Shown here: one piece after another, positions 25,507 to 33,587 of the stretch | How positions within the stretch are numbered: position 1 is the first letter of the stretch | Layout: each line of letters begins with the position of its first letter | Source: Eggerthellaceae bacterium | GTDB lineage: Bacteria > Actinomycetota > Coriobacteriia > Coriobacteriales > Eggerthellaceae | DNA: 64,000 bases | Assembly: GCA_017432445.1 (NCBI GenBank) | Contig: JAFRJC010000088.1 | Span: forward strand, 1-64,000 | Direction of reading: 5' to 3' | The notes under the pieces: generated by a model | The model's input: only the letters and a program-made list of their open reading frames with translations | What the model was told of the DNA's origin: nothing | Databases searched by the model: none | Position numbers and translations under genes: made by a program

Positions 25507-26328
25507 GTGCATCCCGATTGCCATCCAGATTGGGACAAAAGATCCCCGCGAAGCGAACGGTCCGAATCGCCGCTTCGCGGGGATCCTTCGCCTTTGGCTC
25601 AGGATGACAAAGGAACGCCGGCTCAGGATGGCAAGAAGCGAGTTGGGGTCCGCTCACCTGAGCAGTCAGCAGGAGAAGGAACTTCTCCCCGAATTGTCGA
25701 AGGCCCCCAAGGCCTCGAGCTTACAGCAGACGGCATGACGATACGCGGTGACCTGGCGCGCCTCCTTCCGCGTCTTAAACCCGGTCGGCTTCAACGCGAG
25801 CTGCTCGTGCGCGCCGCACGCATCAAGGACCCCCGCATGCCTGGGCGTCCAACCGCCGTGGATACCACTGCCGGACTGGGAGAGGACTCCCTTCTGCTCG
25901 CTGCCGTCGGATTCGATGTGCTTATGTTCGAGCGAAACGAAATCATCGCCGCCCTGCTCATGGACTCGCTCAAGCGAGCCGCCGACATCCCCGAGCTTTC
26001 GGGCATCGTAGGACGCATGCGCGCGATTCATGCCGATAGCATCCAAGCGCTTGGAAGCTTGGATTTCCTCCCCGACGTCGTCCTCCTCGATCCGATGTTT
26101 CCCGCAAAGCACAAGGACGCCGCCGCAAAAAAGAAGCTCCAACTGCTTCAACAGCTGGAGCAACCCTGTGAAGACGAAGCGGCCCTGCTCGATGCCGCCC
26201 TATCGGCGCGCCCTCTCAAAATCGTGGTCAAACGACCCGTGAAAGGCCCCTTCCTCGCCGACCGCAAGCCCGATTACTCGCTGTCGGGAAAGGCCATCCG
26301 CTACGACTGCTTCGCACTCCCCCGCTAA
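25507..26328 (+). CDS. RsmJ-like 16S rRNA guanine-N2 methyltransferase, odd N-terminus
   Basis: 273 residues from GTG 25507. Residues about 68-273 match RsmJ: LELTADG, VDTTAGLGEDSLLLA (SAM loop, near residue 117), and VLLDPMFPAKHK (near residue 191), the DPMFP motif that marks the family, which methylates G1516 of 16S rRNA. Residues 8-50 instead translate a palindromic intergenic repeat: GCGAAGCGAACGG, CCGCTTCGCGGGGATCC, then CTTTGGCTCAGGATGACA, a type widespread in bacterial intergenic DNA. This suggests in-frame repeat insertion, or that real translation begins later, for example at ATG 25735. The first start is kept because it follows the upstream stop directly. Confidence 0.78.
   Translation: MHPDCHPDWDKRSPRSERSESPLRGDPSPLAQDDKGTPAQDGKKRVGVRSPEQSAGEGTSPRIVEGPQGLELTADGMTIRGDLARLLPRLKPGRLQRELLVRAARIKDPRMPGRPTAVDTTAGLGEDSLLLAAVGFDVLMFERNEIIAALLMDSLKRAADIPELSGIVGRMRAIHADSIQALGSLDFLPDVVLLDPMFPAKHKDAAAKKKLQLLQQLEQPCEDEAALLDAALSARPLKIVVKRPVKGPFLADRKPDYSLSGKAIRYDCFALPR
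25545..25636. repeat. Interspersed GGATCC-TTCG repeat inside the rsmJ-like 5' end
   Basis: The complementary arms GATCCCCGCGAAGCG and CGCTTCGCGGGGATC form a hairpin. They are followed by CTTTGGCTCAGGATGACA and a second, partial GCTCAGGATGGCAAG. The opposite strand translates to phrases such as CHPEPKAKDP, recognisable from interspersed repeats in many bacterial genomes. Confidence 0.6.
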
Positions 26329-26343
26329 GCACGGGCGATCAGC

Positions 26344-26868
26344 CTAGGAAAGCTCGACGCCTTCGGCTTCGAGGGCCTGCTGTAAGCGACTGAAATGCAG
26401 GAACAGTTTGCGATCTGCCAGATCGCAGATTTCTTCCCATGTCGCGAAAGCGCACCCGATAGCCTCGGAATCCTGCAACGTCACGTCGTCCTCGGTCACG
26501 TCCAGATGGAAATGGTAGATGTCGACGATGTAGTTGTCCCCACGCTCAAGGTCGATGTTCTTGTACGCATACACGGGCACGAGCGGCTGACCGGAAACAT
26601 CAAGTCCCACCTCTTCGCGCACCTCGCGCAAAACGGCCTGCATCGACGTCTCGCCGGAAAGGACGCCGCCTCCGGTTACTTCCCACCAGCCAGCGGCCCA
26701 ATGCTTGTCCATCGAGCGCTGCGTGATGAGGTACTTCCCTTGCGCATTCTGCACGATGGCGAGCACGTAGAGCATGAACTCGCCTTCTTCGAGAAACGCA
26801 CCCTCGCGCGGTATCGTCTTGCCAGTGCGGTTGCGATCGGCATCATAAACATCAATGAGCTCGTCCAT
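26344..26868 (-). CDS. Nudix hydrolase
   Basis: 174 residues from ATG 26868 (MDELIDVYDADRN), with GGAAGGG upstream; a GTG at 26898 is an alternative that adds ten residues. The Nudix box is complete: G-x5-E in GVLSGE, then REVREEVGLD (residues about 83-105), giving the metal-binding glutamates. The start, DVYDAD, resembles isopentenyl-diphosphate isomerase-like and YfcD-type Nudix proteins, which act on pyrophosphate-linked metabolites; the exact substrate is unknown. It faces the RsmJ-like gene with only 15 bases between stops and no obvious terminator. Upstream lies the folded element at 26983-27241. Confidence 0.88.
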   Translation of the reverse strand: MDELIDVYDADRNRTGKTIPREGAFLEEGEFMLYVLAIVQNAQGKYLITQRSMDKHWAAGWWEVTGGGVLSGETSMQAVLREVREEVGLDVSGQPLVPVYAYKNIDLERGDNYIVDIYHFHLDVTEDDVTLQDSEAIGCAFATWEEICDLADRKLFLHFSRLQQALEAEGVELS

Positions 26869-26982
26869 AAAGGGCGCTTCCCTTCCCTCAGTTTTCACAA
26901 AGCGGCATTCTACCCCATTCTGGCTCTAATCCAATAACCAAAAAGGGACAGTCCTTATTGAATAGTTTCCAAGTGGAGAAAC

Positions 26983-27241
26983 GAGAGCCCCCGTCGGTAA
27001 AGTCCGCGGGGGCTCTCGCGAGCTGCGAGGAGCGAAGGTCGAGCGGGCCGAGCGCCTGGAAAACGAGCCAGTGGCTCGTTTTCAGCGAGGCCGGGCAAGC
27101 TTCAGCTTGCCCCCGTACATACTTCCAGAACTATTTCCTGAACGCGCTTGCGCGGTCAGGAACACGAGTTCCGCAGCTGCTCGACCTTCGCGACGAGCGG
27201 TCAGCTCGCGCGTGCCCCCGCGGACTTTACCGACGGGGGCG
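26983..27241. ncRNA. Long inverted-repeat element with nested hairpins
   Basis: Two perfect 27-base arms (26987-27013 and 27214-27240) close a region of about 200 bases. Inside, CGCGAGCTG and GCGAAGGTCGAGC recur as further complementary arms, and three internal hairpins are perfect: GAAAACGAGCC/GGCTCGTTTTC (27059-27083), GGGCAAGC/GCTTGCCC (27093-27112) and CCTGA-CGCG/CGCG-TCAGG (27137-27160). Each outer arm is itself a palindrome. On the minus strand it begins 15 bases after the flxA stop and ends in a CCCCCG/CGGGGG stem followed by TTTCT. It may be a structured 3' UTR or small RNA of the hdr operon, or a MITE-like insertion. No reading frame of note lies within, and it fills the 387-base gap between the Nudix gene and flxA. 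Confidence 0.6.
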
Positions 27242-27255
27242 GTGGGACTCAAAAG

Positions 27256-28116
27256 CTACACGTCACTATGCATGCGGCCGATTTCCTCCAGTGTGAAGAT
27301 CGGACCATCCAGGCAGATGAAATGTCCGCCCATGTTGCAGCGGCCGCACTTGCCCACACCGCACTTCATGCGCATCTCGAGCGTCGTGATGATATTGCCC
27401 TCGTCGAAGCCCGCCTTCACGAGCGACTCGCGGCACGTGCGCGAAAGTGACGGACCGCCGCAGATCACGGCTACGCGGTTGCCGTCCTCAGGACCCAGGT
27501 CGAGCGTCTCGAGGTACGGAGCGGTGTAGCCGATGTCACCCGACCATTGGGGATCCTCGCGATACAGCGACACGTGAACGTGCATGTCGGGCTCGTTCGG
27601 CCAGATCTCGAACAGCTGCTCCTTGAAGACGAGGTCATCGTACTTGGAGCCCGAGTACACCAGATCGATGCGCCCGAAGTCCTCGCGGTGCTCCAGGCAG
27701 TACAGCAAGAAGGAGCGCACCGGGGGAAGGCCGATGCCGCCCGCGATGAACAGCATGTCCTTGCCCTTGCAGCCTTCCGTCGGCCACCAGTTGCCGTATG
27801 GGCCGCGCAACGACACCTCGTCACCCACGCACAGGGCGTGCAGCTGCTCGGTGACTAGACCAACTTTCTTGACGGTGAACTGGACCCACTCGTCGCTTTG
27901 CGCCGAAACCACGAACATGCACTCGCCATAAGCAAGCAGGCCGAACATGCCGAGCTGGCCCGGCATGCAGTCGAAGGGCTTCTTGCCGTCGAGCGTCTGC
28001 AAGCGGAACGACTTAACGTCAGGCGTCTCCTGAGTTATTTCCACCACACGGCAAACCTGGGGGATGAGCGGGCGCTCGCCCTTTGCGCAGCCGTGAGAGA
28101 TTTCGATTCCAGACAT
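27256..28116 (-). CDS. flxA: FlxA-type NAD(P)H/FAD oxidoreductase subunit
   Basis: 286 residues from ATG 28116 (MSGIEISHG), which has AGAGGAG before it. Layout is that of ferredoxin-NADP reductase-like subunits (AsrB/HydG/FlxA): a flavin-binding barrel (CMPGQLGMFGL, SLRGPYGNWW), an NAD-binding domain (MLFIAGGIGLPPVRSFLLY near residue 115; CGGPSLSRTC near 222) and a C-terminal 2Fe-2S segment CGVGKCGRCNMGG with a fourth cysteine in FICLDGP. In the FlxABCD-HdrABC complex this is the NADH entry point. It is the last gene of the seven-gene minus-strand operon and is followed by the folded element at 26983-27241. Confidence 0.88.
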   Translation of the reverse strand: MSGIEISHGCAKGERPLIPQVCRVVEITQETPDVKSFRLQTLDGKKPFDCMPGQLGMFGLLAYGECMFVVSAQSDEWVQFTVKKVGLVTEQLHALCVGDEVSLRGPYGNWWPTEGCKGKDMLFIAGGIGLPPVRSFLLYCLEHREDFGRIDLVYSGSKYDDLVFKEQLFEIWPNEPDMHVHVSLYREDPQWSGDIGYTAPYLETLDLGPEDGNRVAVICGGPSLSRTCRESLVKAGFDEGNIITTLEMRMKCGVGKCGRCNMGGHFICLDGPIFTLEEIGRMHSDV

Positions 28117-28129
28117 CTTCAGCTCCTCT

Positions 28130-29143
28130 CTATTCGGCCTGCGCAACGGGAACGACATCGCATGCGCCGATATCGTCGATCAGCCGCGTGATGTCGAGGG
28201 CAACCGGACACTTCTCGACGCAACGGCCACAGCCCACGCACAGCGACATGCCGTAGCGGCGTTCGAAGAAGTTCAGCTTGTGCATGAAGCGGTTGCGCAC
28301 GCGCTCGAGCTTCTCGGGACGGGGATTGTGGCCGCCGGCCATCATCGTGTACTCCGAGAACATGCAGCTGTCCCAGCAGCGGAAGCGCACGCCGTCCTTG
28401 CGGCGCATGTCCTGGCTGATGTCGAAGCAGTGGCACGTCGGGCACACGTAGGTGCACGTACCGCAGTTCAGGCACTTGATCGAGAGGTTCTCCCAGATGG
28501 GATGGTCGTACAGGCCCTCGAGCTTGTCCACGACGCCGTCCATGTCCACCGCAAGCGAAAGCTCGCAGGCCACGGGCTCGGCATCGCCTTCCTCAACGAA
28601 CGCAGCCCAGTTGGCCACCTCGGCCTCGCCCTTGGGCGTCTGAGCGAGCACGCGGTAGACCTCGCCGCAGTCTTGCAGCATGATGTCGGCATTCGGTGCG
28701 GCCTGCGGGTCGACTCCCATCGACTCGCAGAAGCACGTCTCGGCCGCGCTTGCGCAGCCGATGCAAACCGTGAGCAGCTTCTCACGCGCATTTGCATAGA
28801 ACTCGTCGACGAAGCCCTTCGTCAAGAACACCTCGTCCAGGCACACGATGGAGCGCATATCGCACGGGCGGATGCCGAAGACGACCTGCTCGCGTGACTC
28901 ATCGTATTCGCGGATGCGGTAGTTGCCGTTCGCATCCACGTCGAAGTGGTACATCTTCTGCGTCTGCGGGAACAACAGGTCCTTCGGCGGCATGGTGGTG
29001 TTCACCAGATCGAAGGCGCACTCGACGCCTTCGCCGAACAGCGCGAACTTCGCCACGCCATCCACACGCGCAGGCACGAACACGTCGCGCCCAGCAGCCA
29101 TGCTTTCCAGAAGGGGCGTCAGGTTCTTCTTGTTCAGTATCAT
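28130..29143 (-). CDS. flxB: FlxB-type 4Fe-4S dicluster subunit
   Basis: 337 residues. The N-terminal region (FGIRPCDMRSIVCLDEVF, then CIGCASAAETCFC) is typical of the AsrA/HydB/FlxB group. Two 4Fe-4S sites follow: CLNCGTCTYVCPTC near residue 225 and CVGCGRCVEKCP near residue 303. It carries electrons between the NADH-oxidising FlxA and the remaining Flx/Hdr subunits. It starts at ATG 29143, 12 bases after the flxC stop, and ends 13 bases before flxA, so the arrangement is that of a tight operon. The letter assignment follows subunit type; sequence comparison would be needed to exclude an anaerobic sulfite reductase A paralogue, but no asrC is present. Confidence 0.82.
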   Translation of the reverse strand: MILNKKNLTPLLESMAAGRDVFVPARVDGVAKFALFGEGVECAFDLVNTTMPPKDLLFPQTQKMYHFDVDANGNYRIREYDESREQVVFGIRPCDMRSIVCLDEVFLTKGFVDEFYANAREKLLTVCIGCASAAETCFCESMGVDPQAAPNADIMLQDCGEVYRVLAQTPKGEAEVANWAAFVEEGDAEPVACELSLAVDMDGVVDKLEGLYDHPIWENLSIKCLNCGTCTYVCPTCHCFDISQDMRRKDGVRFRCWDSCMFSEYTMMAGGHNPRPEKLERVRNRFMHKLNFFERRYGMSLCVGCGRCVEKCPVALDITRLIDDIGACDVVPVAQAE

Positions 29144-29155
29144 CTTTGCCCCTTC

Positions 29156-30010
29156 CTACATGAACTCTTCGCGGTCGGCCAGATCGTACGTGATGAGCGG
29201 CTCGGGCCCCTCGTCAAGCGACATCGACGACTCGAACTCGCCGAACAAATCGTTGAGATCCTGGATGACCTTGCGGTTAAGCTTCATAAGTGGCAAATCC
29301 ATCGGGCAGACACGCTCGCATTCGCCGCACTCGATGCAGCGATCGCCGATGTGCATGACGCGCGTCAGGCCGTAGAAGCGGTTCTCGGCGACGTTGTTCT
29401 GCTTGCCGACCCAGTTCTCACGGCGCGCATCGACGAAGCATTCGCGGCATGTACAGCACGGGCACACGTCGCGGCAGGCATAGCAGCGGATGCACTTGGC
29501 GTAGATGCTCTCGAAATAGCGGGAACGCTCGGGCTGCGCCATGAGCTCCACTTCGCGCACTTCGGCGAAGCGGTCGGCGGGCGCATCCTTCGCCACCTCG
29601 TCTCCGGCCATCTCGTCGCAGATGACCGGGTTGTTGTGACGGCACTCGGTGCATTTCTTCAGCGGCTCGCCGCTCTTGCGGTCGATCACACCGGGACAGC
29701 CAACGCCGATCAGGTACACGTCCTCGCGCTTGATGACCTGGTCGACTATCAAGCGCACGATTCCGCGGCTGTCGCAACCGCGCACGACCAGGCCGACCTT
29801 GCCGCGCGGCACGAGGTCGCGCACGTACTTGGCCAGCGTGTTGACGCAGTACTCGTTGAACACGAGCTTGTCGGCATCGGCGGGGTCGCTGATGATGAGC
29901 GGGGTTGTCTGGTTGGCGAAGCGGCCGGCTTCCCAGCCGACGAACGAGGCCACCTCGCCGCTTTCCAGAAGCTCGCGCGCGCGGGCGCGAATCGTATCTT
30001 GGGCGGTCAT
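29156..30010 (-). CDS. flxC: FlxC-type iron-sulfur subunit
   Basis: 284 residues. The protein begins with GWEAGRFANQTTPLII and GLVVRGCDSRGIVRLIVDQ, features shared with F420-hydrogenase beta/CoB-CoM reductase accessory proteins. It then has CTECRHNNP (near residue 122), CIRCYACRDVCPCC (near 173) and CIECGECERVCPMDLPL (near 227), giving room for at least two 4Fe-4S clusters. The ATG overlaps the flxD stop (TGATG), giving translational coupling; GAGGAGG lies just upstream inside flxD. Its role as an electron relay in FlxABCD is by family and context. The naming of FlxB versus FlxC is by resemblance. Confidence 0.8.
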   Translation of the reverse strand: MTAQDTIRARARELLESGEVASFVGWEAGRFANQTTPLIISDPADADKLVFNEYCVNTLAKYVRDLVPRGKVGLVVRGCDSRGIVRLIVDQVIKREDVYLIGVGCPGVIDRKSGEPLKKCTECRHNNPVICDEMAGDEVAKDAPADRFAEVREVELMAQPERSRYFESIYAKCIRCYACRDVCPCCTCRECFVDARRENWVGKQNNVAENRFYGLTRVMHIGDRCIECGECERVCPMDLPLMKLNRKVIQDLNDLFGEFESSMSLDEGPEPLITYDLADREEFM

Positions 30011-30552
30011 CACGCGCTCACCTCCTCAGGTACGACTTCCTCGGGCACGGCGTCGAACGCCTCTTCCCCATCCGGCACGGCAGGCAGCTCGAAATACGGG
30101 ATCTCGCGCGTGAGGTTGAGCGGCCCTAAGGCGCGCACTTGCTCGACCACGCTCATCACCGTATCGCGGAACTTGCCTGCCTCGGCGCCGGAAATCCAGC
30201 GCACTTGGAAGCGGTCGGGCTCGAGCCCTTCATATTCCAGCAGGCGCTTGAAGATCATCATGCGCCTGCGCGCGAAATAATTGCCCGTCACGTAATGGCA
30301 GTCGCCCGGATGGCAACCGCATACGAGCACGCCGTCGCAACCCTTGTTGAGCGCCTCGATGACGTACTGCGGGTTCATGCGGCCCGAGCACGGGATGCGC
30401 AGCACGCGCACGTTGGCGGGATAGTTCATACGGTTCAGGCCCGCCAGGTCGGCACCCGTATAGGTGCACCAATGGCAGCAGAACGCGATGATCTTGGGCT
30501 CCCAGTTCTCAGGAACCTGGGCGGCGGCTTCGTTGGTCTCTACCACTGACAT
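30010..30552 (-). CDS. flxD: FlxD: MvhD-type 2Fe-2S subunit
   Basis: 180 residues from ATG 30552 (MSVVETNEAA); the open frame runs further upstream but there overlaps hdrA. MvhD hallmarks are IAFCCHWCTYTGADLAGLNR (residues about 20-39), LRIPCSGRMNPQYVIEAL (near 50) and VCGCHPGDCHYVTGN (near 75), binding one 2Fe-2S cluster. In methanogens MvhD links hydrogenase to HdrA; in FlxABCD it links the NADH module to HdrA. It overlaps the 3' end of hdrA by 13 bases, consistent with a one-to-one complex. A Glu/Val/Pro-rich tail ends the protein. Confidence 0.9.
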   Translation of the reverse strand: MSVVETNEAAAQVPENWEPKIIAFCCHWCTYTGADLAGLNRMNYPANVRVLRIPCSGRMNPQYVIEALNKGCDGVLVCGCHPGDCHYVTGNYFARRRMMIFKRLLEYEGLEPDRFQVRWISGAEAGKFRDTVMSVVEQVRALGPLNLTREIPYFELPAVPDGEEAFDAVPEEVVPEEVSA

Positions 30553-32522
30553 AGCGCGTCCACCTCCCTCATGATCGATTCGTTCGTGTATCCCAGAAGG
30601 TCCATCGCGCCGGCGCGGCAGGTGACGGTGCAGGCGCCGCAACCCTGGCACAAGCCGGGGTTGACCTGCGCGACCGGACGCACCACCTTGCGCGAGTTCT
30701 CGCGGAACTGCTTCTCGACGATCGAGATGGCGCCGTAGGGGCAGATGTTCACGCACGCGCCATCGCCCTGGCAAAGCGTCTCGTTCACGCGCGAGATCTG
30801 CGGGTTGGACTGCAGGGCATCCTTGTTCAGAAGGCCGATGACCTTGGACGCCGCAGCACCCGCCTGGCACACCGAATCCGGAATGTCCTTGGGACCCTGG
30901 CAAGTGCCCGCCAGGTAAATGCCCGCGGTGTTCGTCTCGACGGGGCGCAGCTTGGCATGCGCCTCGACCAGCCAGCTGTCGGCGTCGCGGCCGACGGTGA
31001 ACTTGGCGGCCAGCTCGTCGATGCCGTCCGCCGGCACCATGGCGGTCTCGAGCACGACCATGTCAGCCGACACCGTGACCTGCGAGCTCGTGAGCGTATC
31101 CTCGCCCTTGCAGATGAGCTTGTCGCCTTCCTTGTAGATCTTCGACACGCGGCCGCGGATGTACTGCGCGCCGTCGTGAAGCGTGTTCATGTAGAACTCG
31201 TCGTAGCCCTTGCCCGGCGTGCGGACGTCCATGTAGAAGACGTAGCACTTGCCGTCCGGCACCTTGTCCAGGTACTGGTGGGCATGCTTGGCGGAGTACA
31301 TGCAGCATGCGCGCGAGCAATACGCCTTGCCCTTGTTCGGGTCGCGGCTGCCCACGCATTTGATGATGACGACGCTCTTGGGCTCGGTGCGGTCGGATGG
31401 GCGCAGCACGTGGCCCTCGGTGGGACCGGAGGCGTTCACGAGGCGCTCGAACTGCAGGCCCGTGATAACGTCCTCGTACTTGCCTCCGCCGTACTCGGGG
31501 TAGAGCGGTTTCCAGTCGATGAGCTTGTAACCCGTGGCGAAGACGACCGCGCCGTACGTCTCGGTCGTCAGCTTGTCCTCGTCCTCGTAGTTGATGGCGC
31601 CCGTGGGGCAGACTTTCGAGCAAACGCCGCACTTGCCCGTCGTGAGCTTCAGGCAATGCTCGGCGTCGATGACCGGCTTCGCGGGCACCGCTTGCGGGAA
31701 CATCTTGTAGATGGCCGTGCGTTGTGACATGCCCTGCTCGAAGGCGTTGGTGACCTTGGCGGGACACTTCGTCTCGCAGGCGCCGCAGCCCGTGCACAGG
31801 TTGTAGTCGATGAACTTGGCCTTCTCGCGGATGGTCACCTCGAAGTTGCCGATGTAACCCGAGACGTTCTCGACTTCGGAATAGCTCTTCACCGTGATGT
31901 TGGGGTGGTTGCCGACCTCCGACATCTTCGGCGTGCAGATGCAGGCCGAGCAGTCCATGGTCGGGAAGGTCTTGTCCAGCATGACCATCTTGCCGCCGAG
32001 CGATGTCTCGCGCTCGACGATGGTCACCTGGAAACCCGCGTCCGCGATGTCGAGGGCCGTCTGCATGCCGGCGATGCCGCCGCCGATAACGAGCGCTTTC
32101 TTGTGCACCGGAATCTCGATGGAATGGAGCGGCTGGAGGCGCGCCACCTTGGCCACGGCCATCTTCACGAGGTCGATGGCCTTGGCGGTGGCAACCTCGC
32201 GGTCCTTGTGGACCCACGAGCATTGCTCGCGCAAGTTGGCCACTTCCAGCATGTAGGGGTTCACGGGCGTGTCGGCCAGAAGCTTGCGCCACGTGGGCTC
32301 GTGCATGCGCGGGCTGCAGGCGCCCACGACCACGCGGTCGATGCCCTTCTCGATGATGGCGTTCTTCACGCCTTCCTGGCCGGGGTCGGAGCAGGTGTAC
32401 TTGTTCGTCTCGACGTAGACGACCTCGGGGAGGCTCCGCGCCATCTCGGCCACGGCCTCGACGTCGACCGTCCCCGCGATGTTGCTACCGCAGTAGCACA
32501 GGAATACGCCTATTCTGCTCAT
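30540..32522 (-). CDS. hdrA: Heterodisulfide reductase subunit A (flavin, electron-bifurcating)
   Basis: 660 residues, the standard HdrA size. The N-terminal segment (FLCYCGSNIAG, CSPRMHEPTW) is followed by the FAD motif ALVIGGGIAGMQTALDIADAG near residue 143 and FPTMDCSACICTPKM near residue 193. Four further cysteine groups are CTGCGACETKCP (near 244), CGVCSKVCP (near 298), CQGDGACVNICP (near 586) and CQGCGACTVTCR (near 630). HdrA holds the bifurcating flavin, sending one electron to low-potential ferredoxin and the other toward HdrB. It overlaps hdrB by four bases. The third group has an unusual QGDGAC in place of QGCGAC, so the cluster there may lack one ligand. Confidence 0.95.
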   Translation of the reverse strand: MSRIGVFLCYCGSNIAGTVDVEAVAEMARSLPEVVYVETNKYTCSDPGQEGVKNAIIEKGIDRVVVGACSPRMHEPTWRKLLADTPVNPYMLEVANLREQCSWVHKDREVATAKAIDLVKMAVAKVARLQPLHSIEIPVHKKALVIGGGIAGMQTALDIADAGFQVTIVERETSLGGKMVMLDKTFPTMDCSACICTPKMSEVGNHPNITVKSYSEVENVSGYIGNFEVTIREKAKFIDYNLCTGCGACETKCPAKVTNAFEQGMSQRTAIYKMFPQAVPAKPVIDAEHCLKLTTGKCGVCSKVCPTGAINYEDEDKLTTETYGAVVFATGYKLIDWKPLYPEYGGGKYEDVITGLQFERLVNASGPTEGHVLRPSDRTEPKSVVIIKCVGSRDPNKGKAYCSRACCMYSAKHAHQYLDKVPDGKCYVFYMDVRTPGKGYDEFYMNTLHDGAQYIRGRVSKIYKEGDKLICKGEDTLTSSQVTVSADMVVLETAMVPADGIDELAAKFTVGRDADSWLVEAHAKLRPVETNTAGIYLAGTCQGPKDIPDSVCQAGAAASKVIGLLNKDALQSNPQISRVNETLCQGDGACVNICPYGAISIVEKQFRENSRKVVRPVAQVNPGLCQGCGACTVTCRAGAMDLLGYTNESIMREVDALCQW

Positions 32523-33586
32523 TCTGCGGCCTCCTTCCCCTCTTCAGGTTGGGCAGCGGCCTGGGCGGCGGCTTCTTTGGCCGCTTTCTCCTTGGCTGCC
32601 TTCTCGGCCTTCTTCGCCGCAATCTTGGCGGCCATTTCGGCCTTCTTGCGCGCTTCTTCGGCTCGGGCGATGTTCTCCGCCTCTTCGAGCTCAAGCGCGT
32701 CCAGCTCACGCTGCAACAGCAGCGTCTTGGCCGGGTGGAAGTGGATGTCGATGCCCACCTCGTCGGGATCGGCGCCGAACGCCAACCCTATGAGCTCGGT
32801 GAAGTAGTAGCAGGGGATGTCGAAGGGTTCCAGGCCGTTTGCAACGCGCGCCCTGTTGATCTCGGCTTCGCGCATGTCCAGATTGAGCATGCACAGCGGG
32901 CACGAGGTGACGATGCAGTCGGCACCGTTGGCTACCGCGTTCTGGAAGATGCGCTCGATCATGGGCTTGGCCTGGACGGGAATCGTCATTTGCTGGGCAG
33001 CGCCGCAGCATTCGGTCTTGAACGCCCAATCCACGGGCTCAGCACCGATGAGCTCCATGAGGTCGTCCATCTCCATCGGGTCCTCGACGTTGTCGCATTC
33101 GCATACGTCGGCAGGACGCACCATGGCGCATCCGTAGTAGCAGGCCACTTTCAGGCAGCGCAGCTTGCGCTGGACCTTGGCCGCAATTGTCTCGCGGGCC
33201 TCATCGGTTGCGAGCACATCGAGGAGGGTGAGCACATCGGCTTTCGCCTCGTAGGGCGCGTTGATGATCTTCTTGATGAGCTCGCGGTTCTCCTCGCTTT
33301 CGCGGGCGAAGGCGAGCGATGTCTTGAGCGACCGGTAGCATCCTGCACAAGGCGCGACGACGTCCAGGCCCGGAAGCTCGCGATCGGCGATGGCCAGGCT
33401 GCGCGCCGGTAGCGCCACGGCCAATTCGGGGCTCGTGAGTGCCGCAGCCGATGTGCCACAGCAGTTCCAGTCGGGAATCTCCACCAACTCGACGCCGATC
33501 TTCTCGGCGACGTAAGCGGTTGAGACGGTGAATGACTTACCCGTGGTGTTTGCCGAACACCCGGGGAAGTAGGCGTACTTCATCAT
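32519..33586 (-). CDS. hdrB: Heterodisulfide reductase subunit B with Ala/Lys-rich tail
   Basis: 355 residues from ATG 33586 (followed by a second ATG at 33583). Core residues 1-300 contain two CCG units: YFPGCSANTTGKSF with WNCCGTSAA, and YYGCAMVRP with TECCGAAQQM plus SCPLCMLNLD. These bind the non-cubane clusters that reduce disulfides. After the core, about 55 residues (from roughly 300) are almost only Ala, Lys and Glu, predicted as one long charged helix; HdrB proteins normally end near residue 295-300. The reading frame is intact and codons resemble neighbours. The tail may anchor the complex. It overlaps hdrA by four bases and follows hdrC by one base. Confidence 0.93.
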   Translation of the reverse strand: MMKYAYFPGCSANTTGKSFTVSTAYVAEKIGVELVEIPDWNCCGTSAAALTSPELAVALPARSLAIADRELPGLDVVAPCAGCYRSLKTSLAFARESEENRELIKKIINAPYEAKADVLTLLDVLATDEARETIAAKVQRKLRCLKVACYYGCAMVRPADVCECDNVEDPMEMDDLMELIGAEPVDWAFKTECCGAAQQMTIPVQAKPMIERIFQNAVANGADCIVTSCPLCMLNLDMREAEINRARVANGLEPFDIPCYYFTELIGLAFGADPDEVGIDIHFHPAKTLLLQRELDALELEEAENIARAEEARKKAEMAAKIAAKKAEKAAKEKAAKEAAAQAAAQPEEGKEAAE

Positions 33587-33587
33587 G

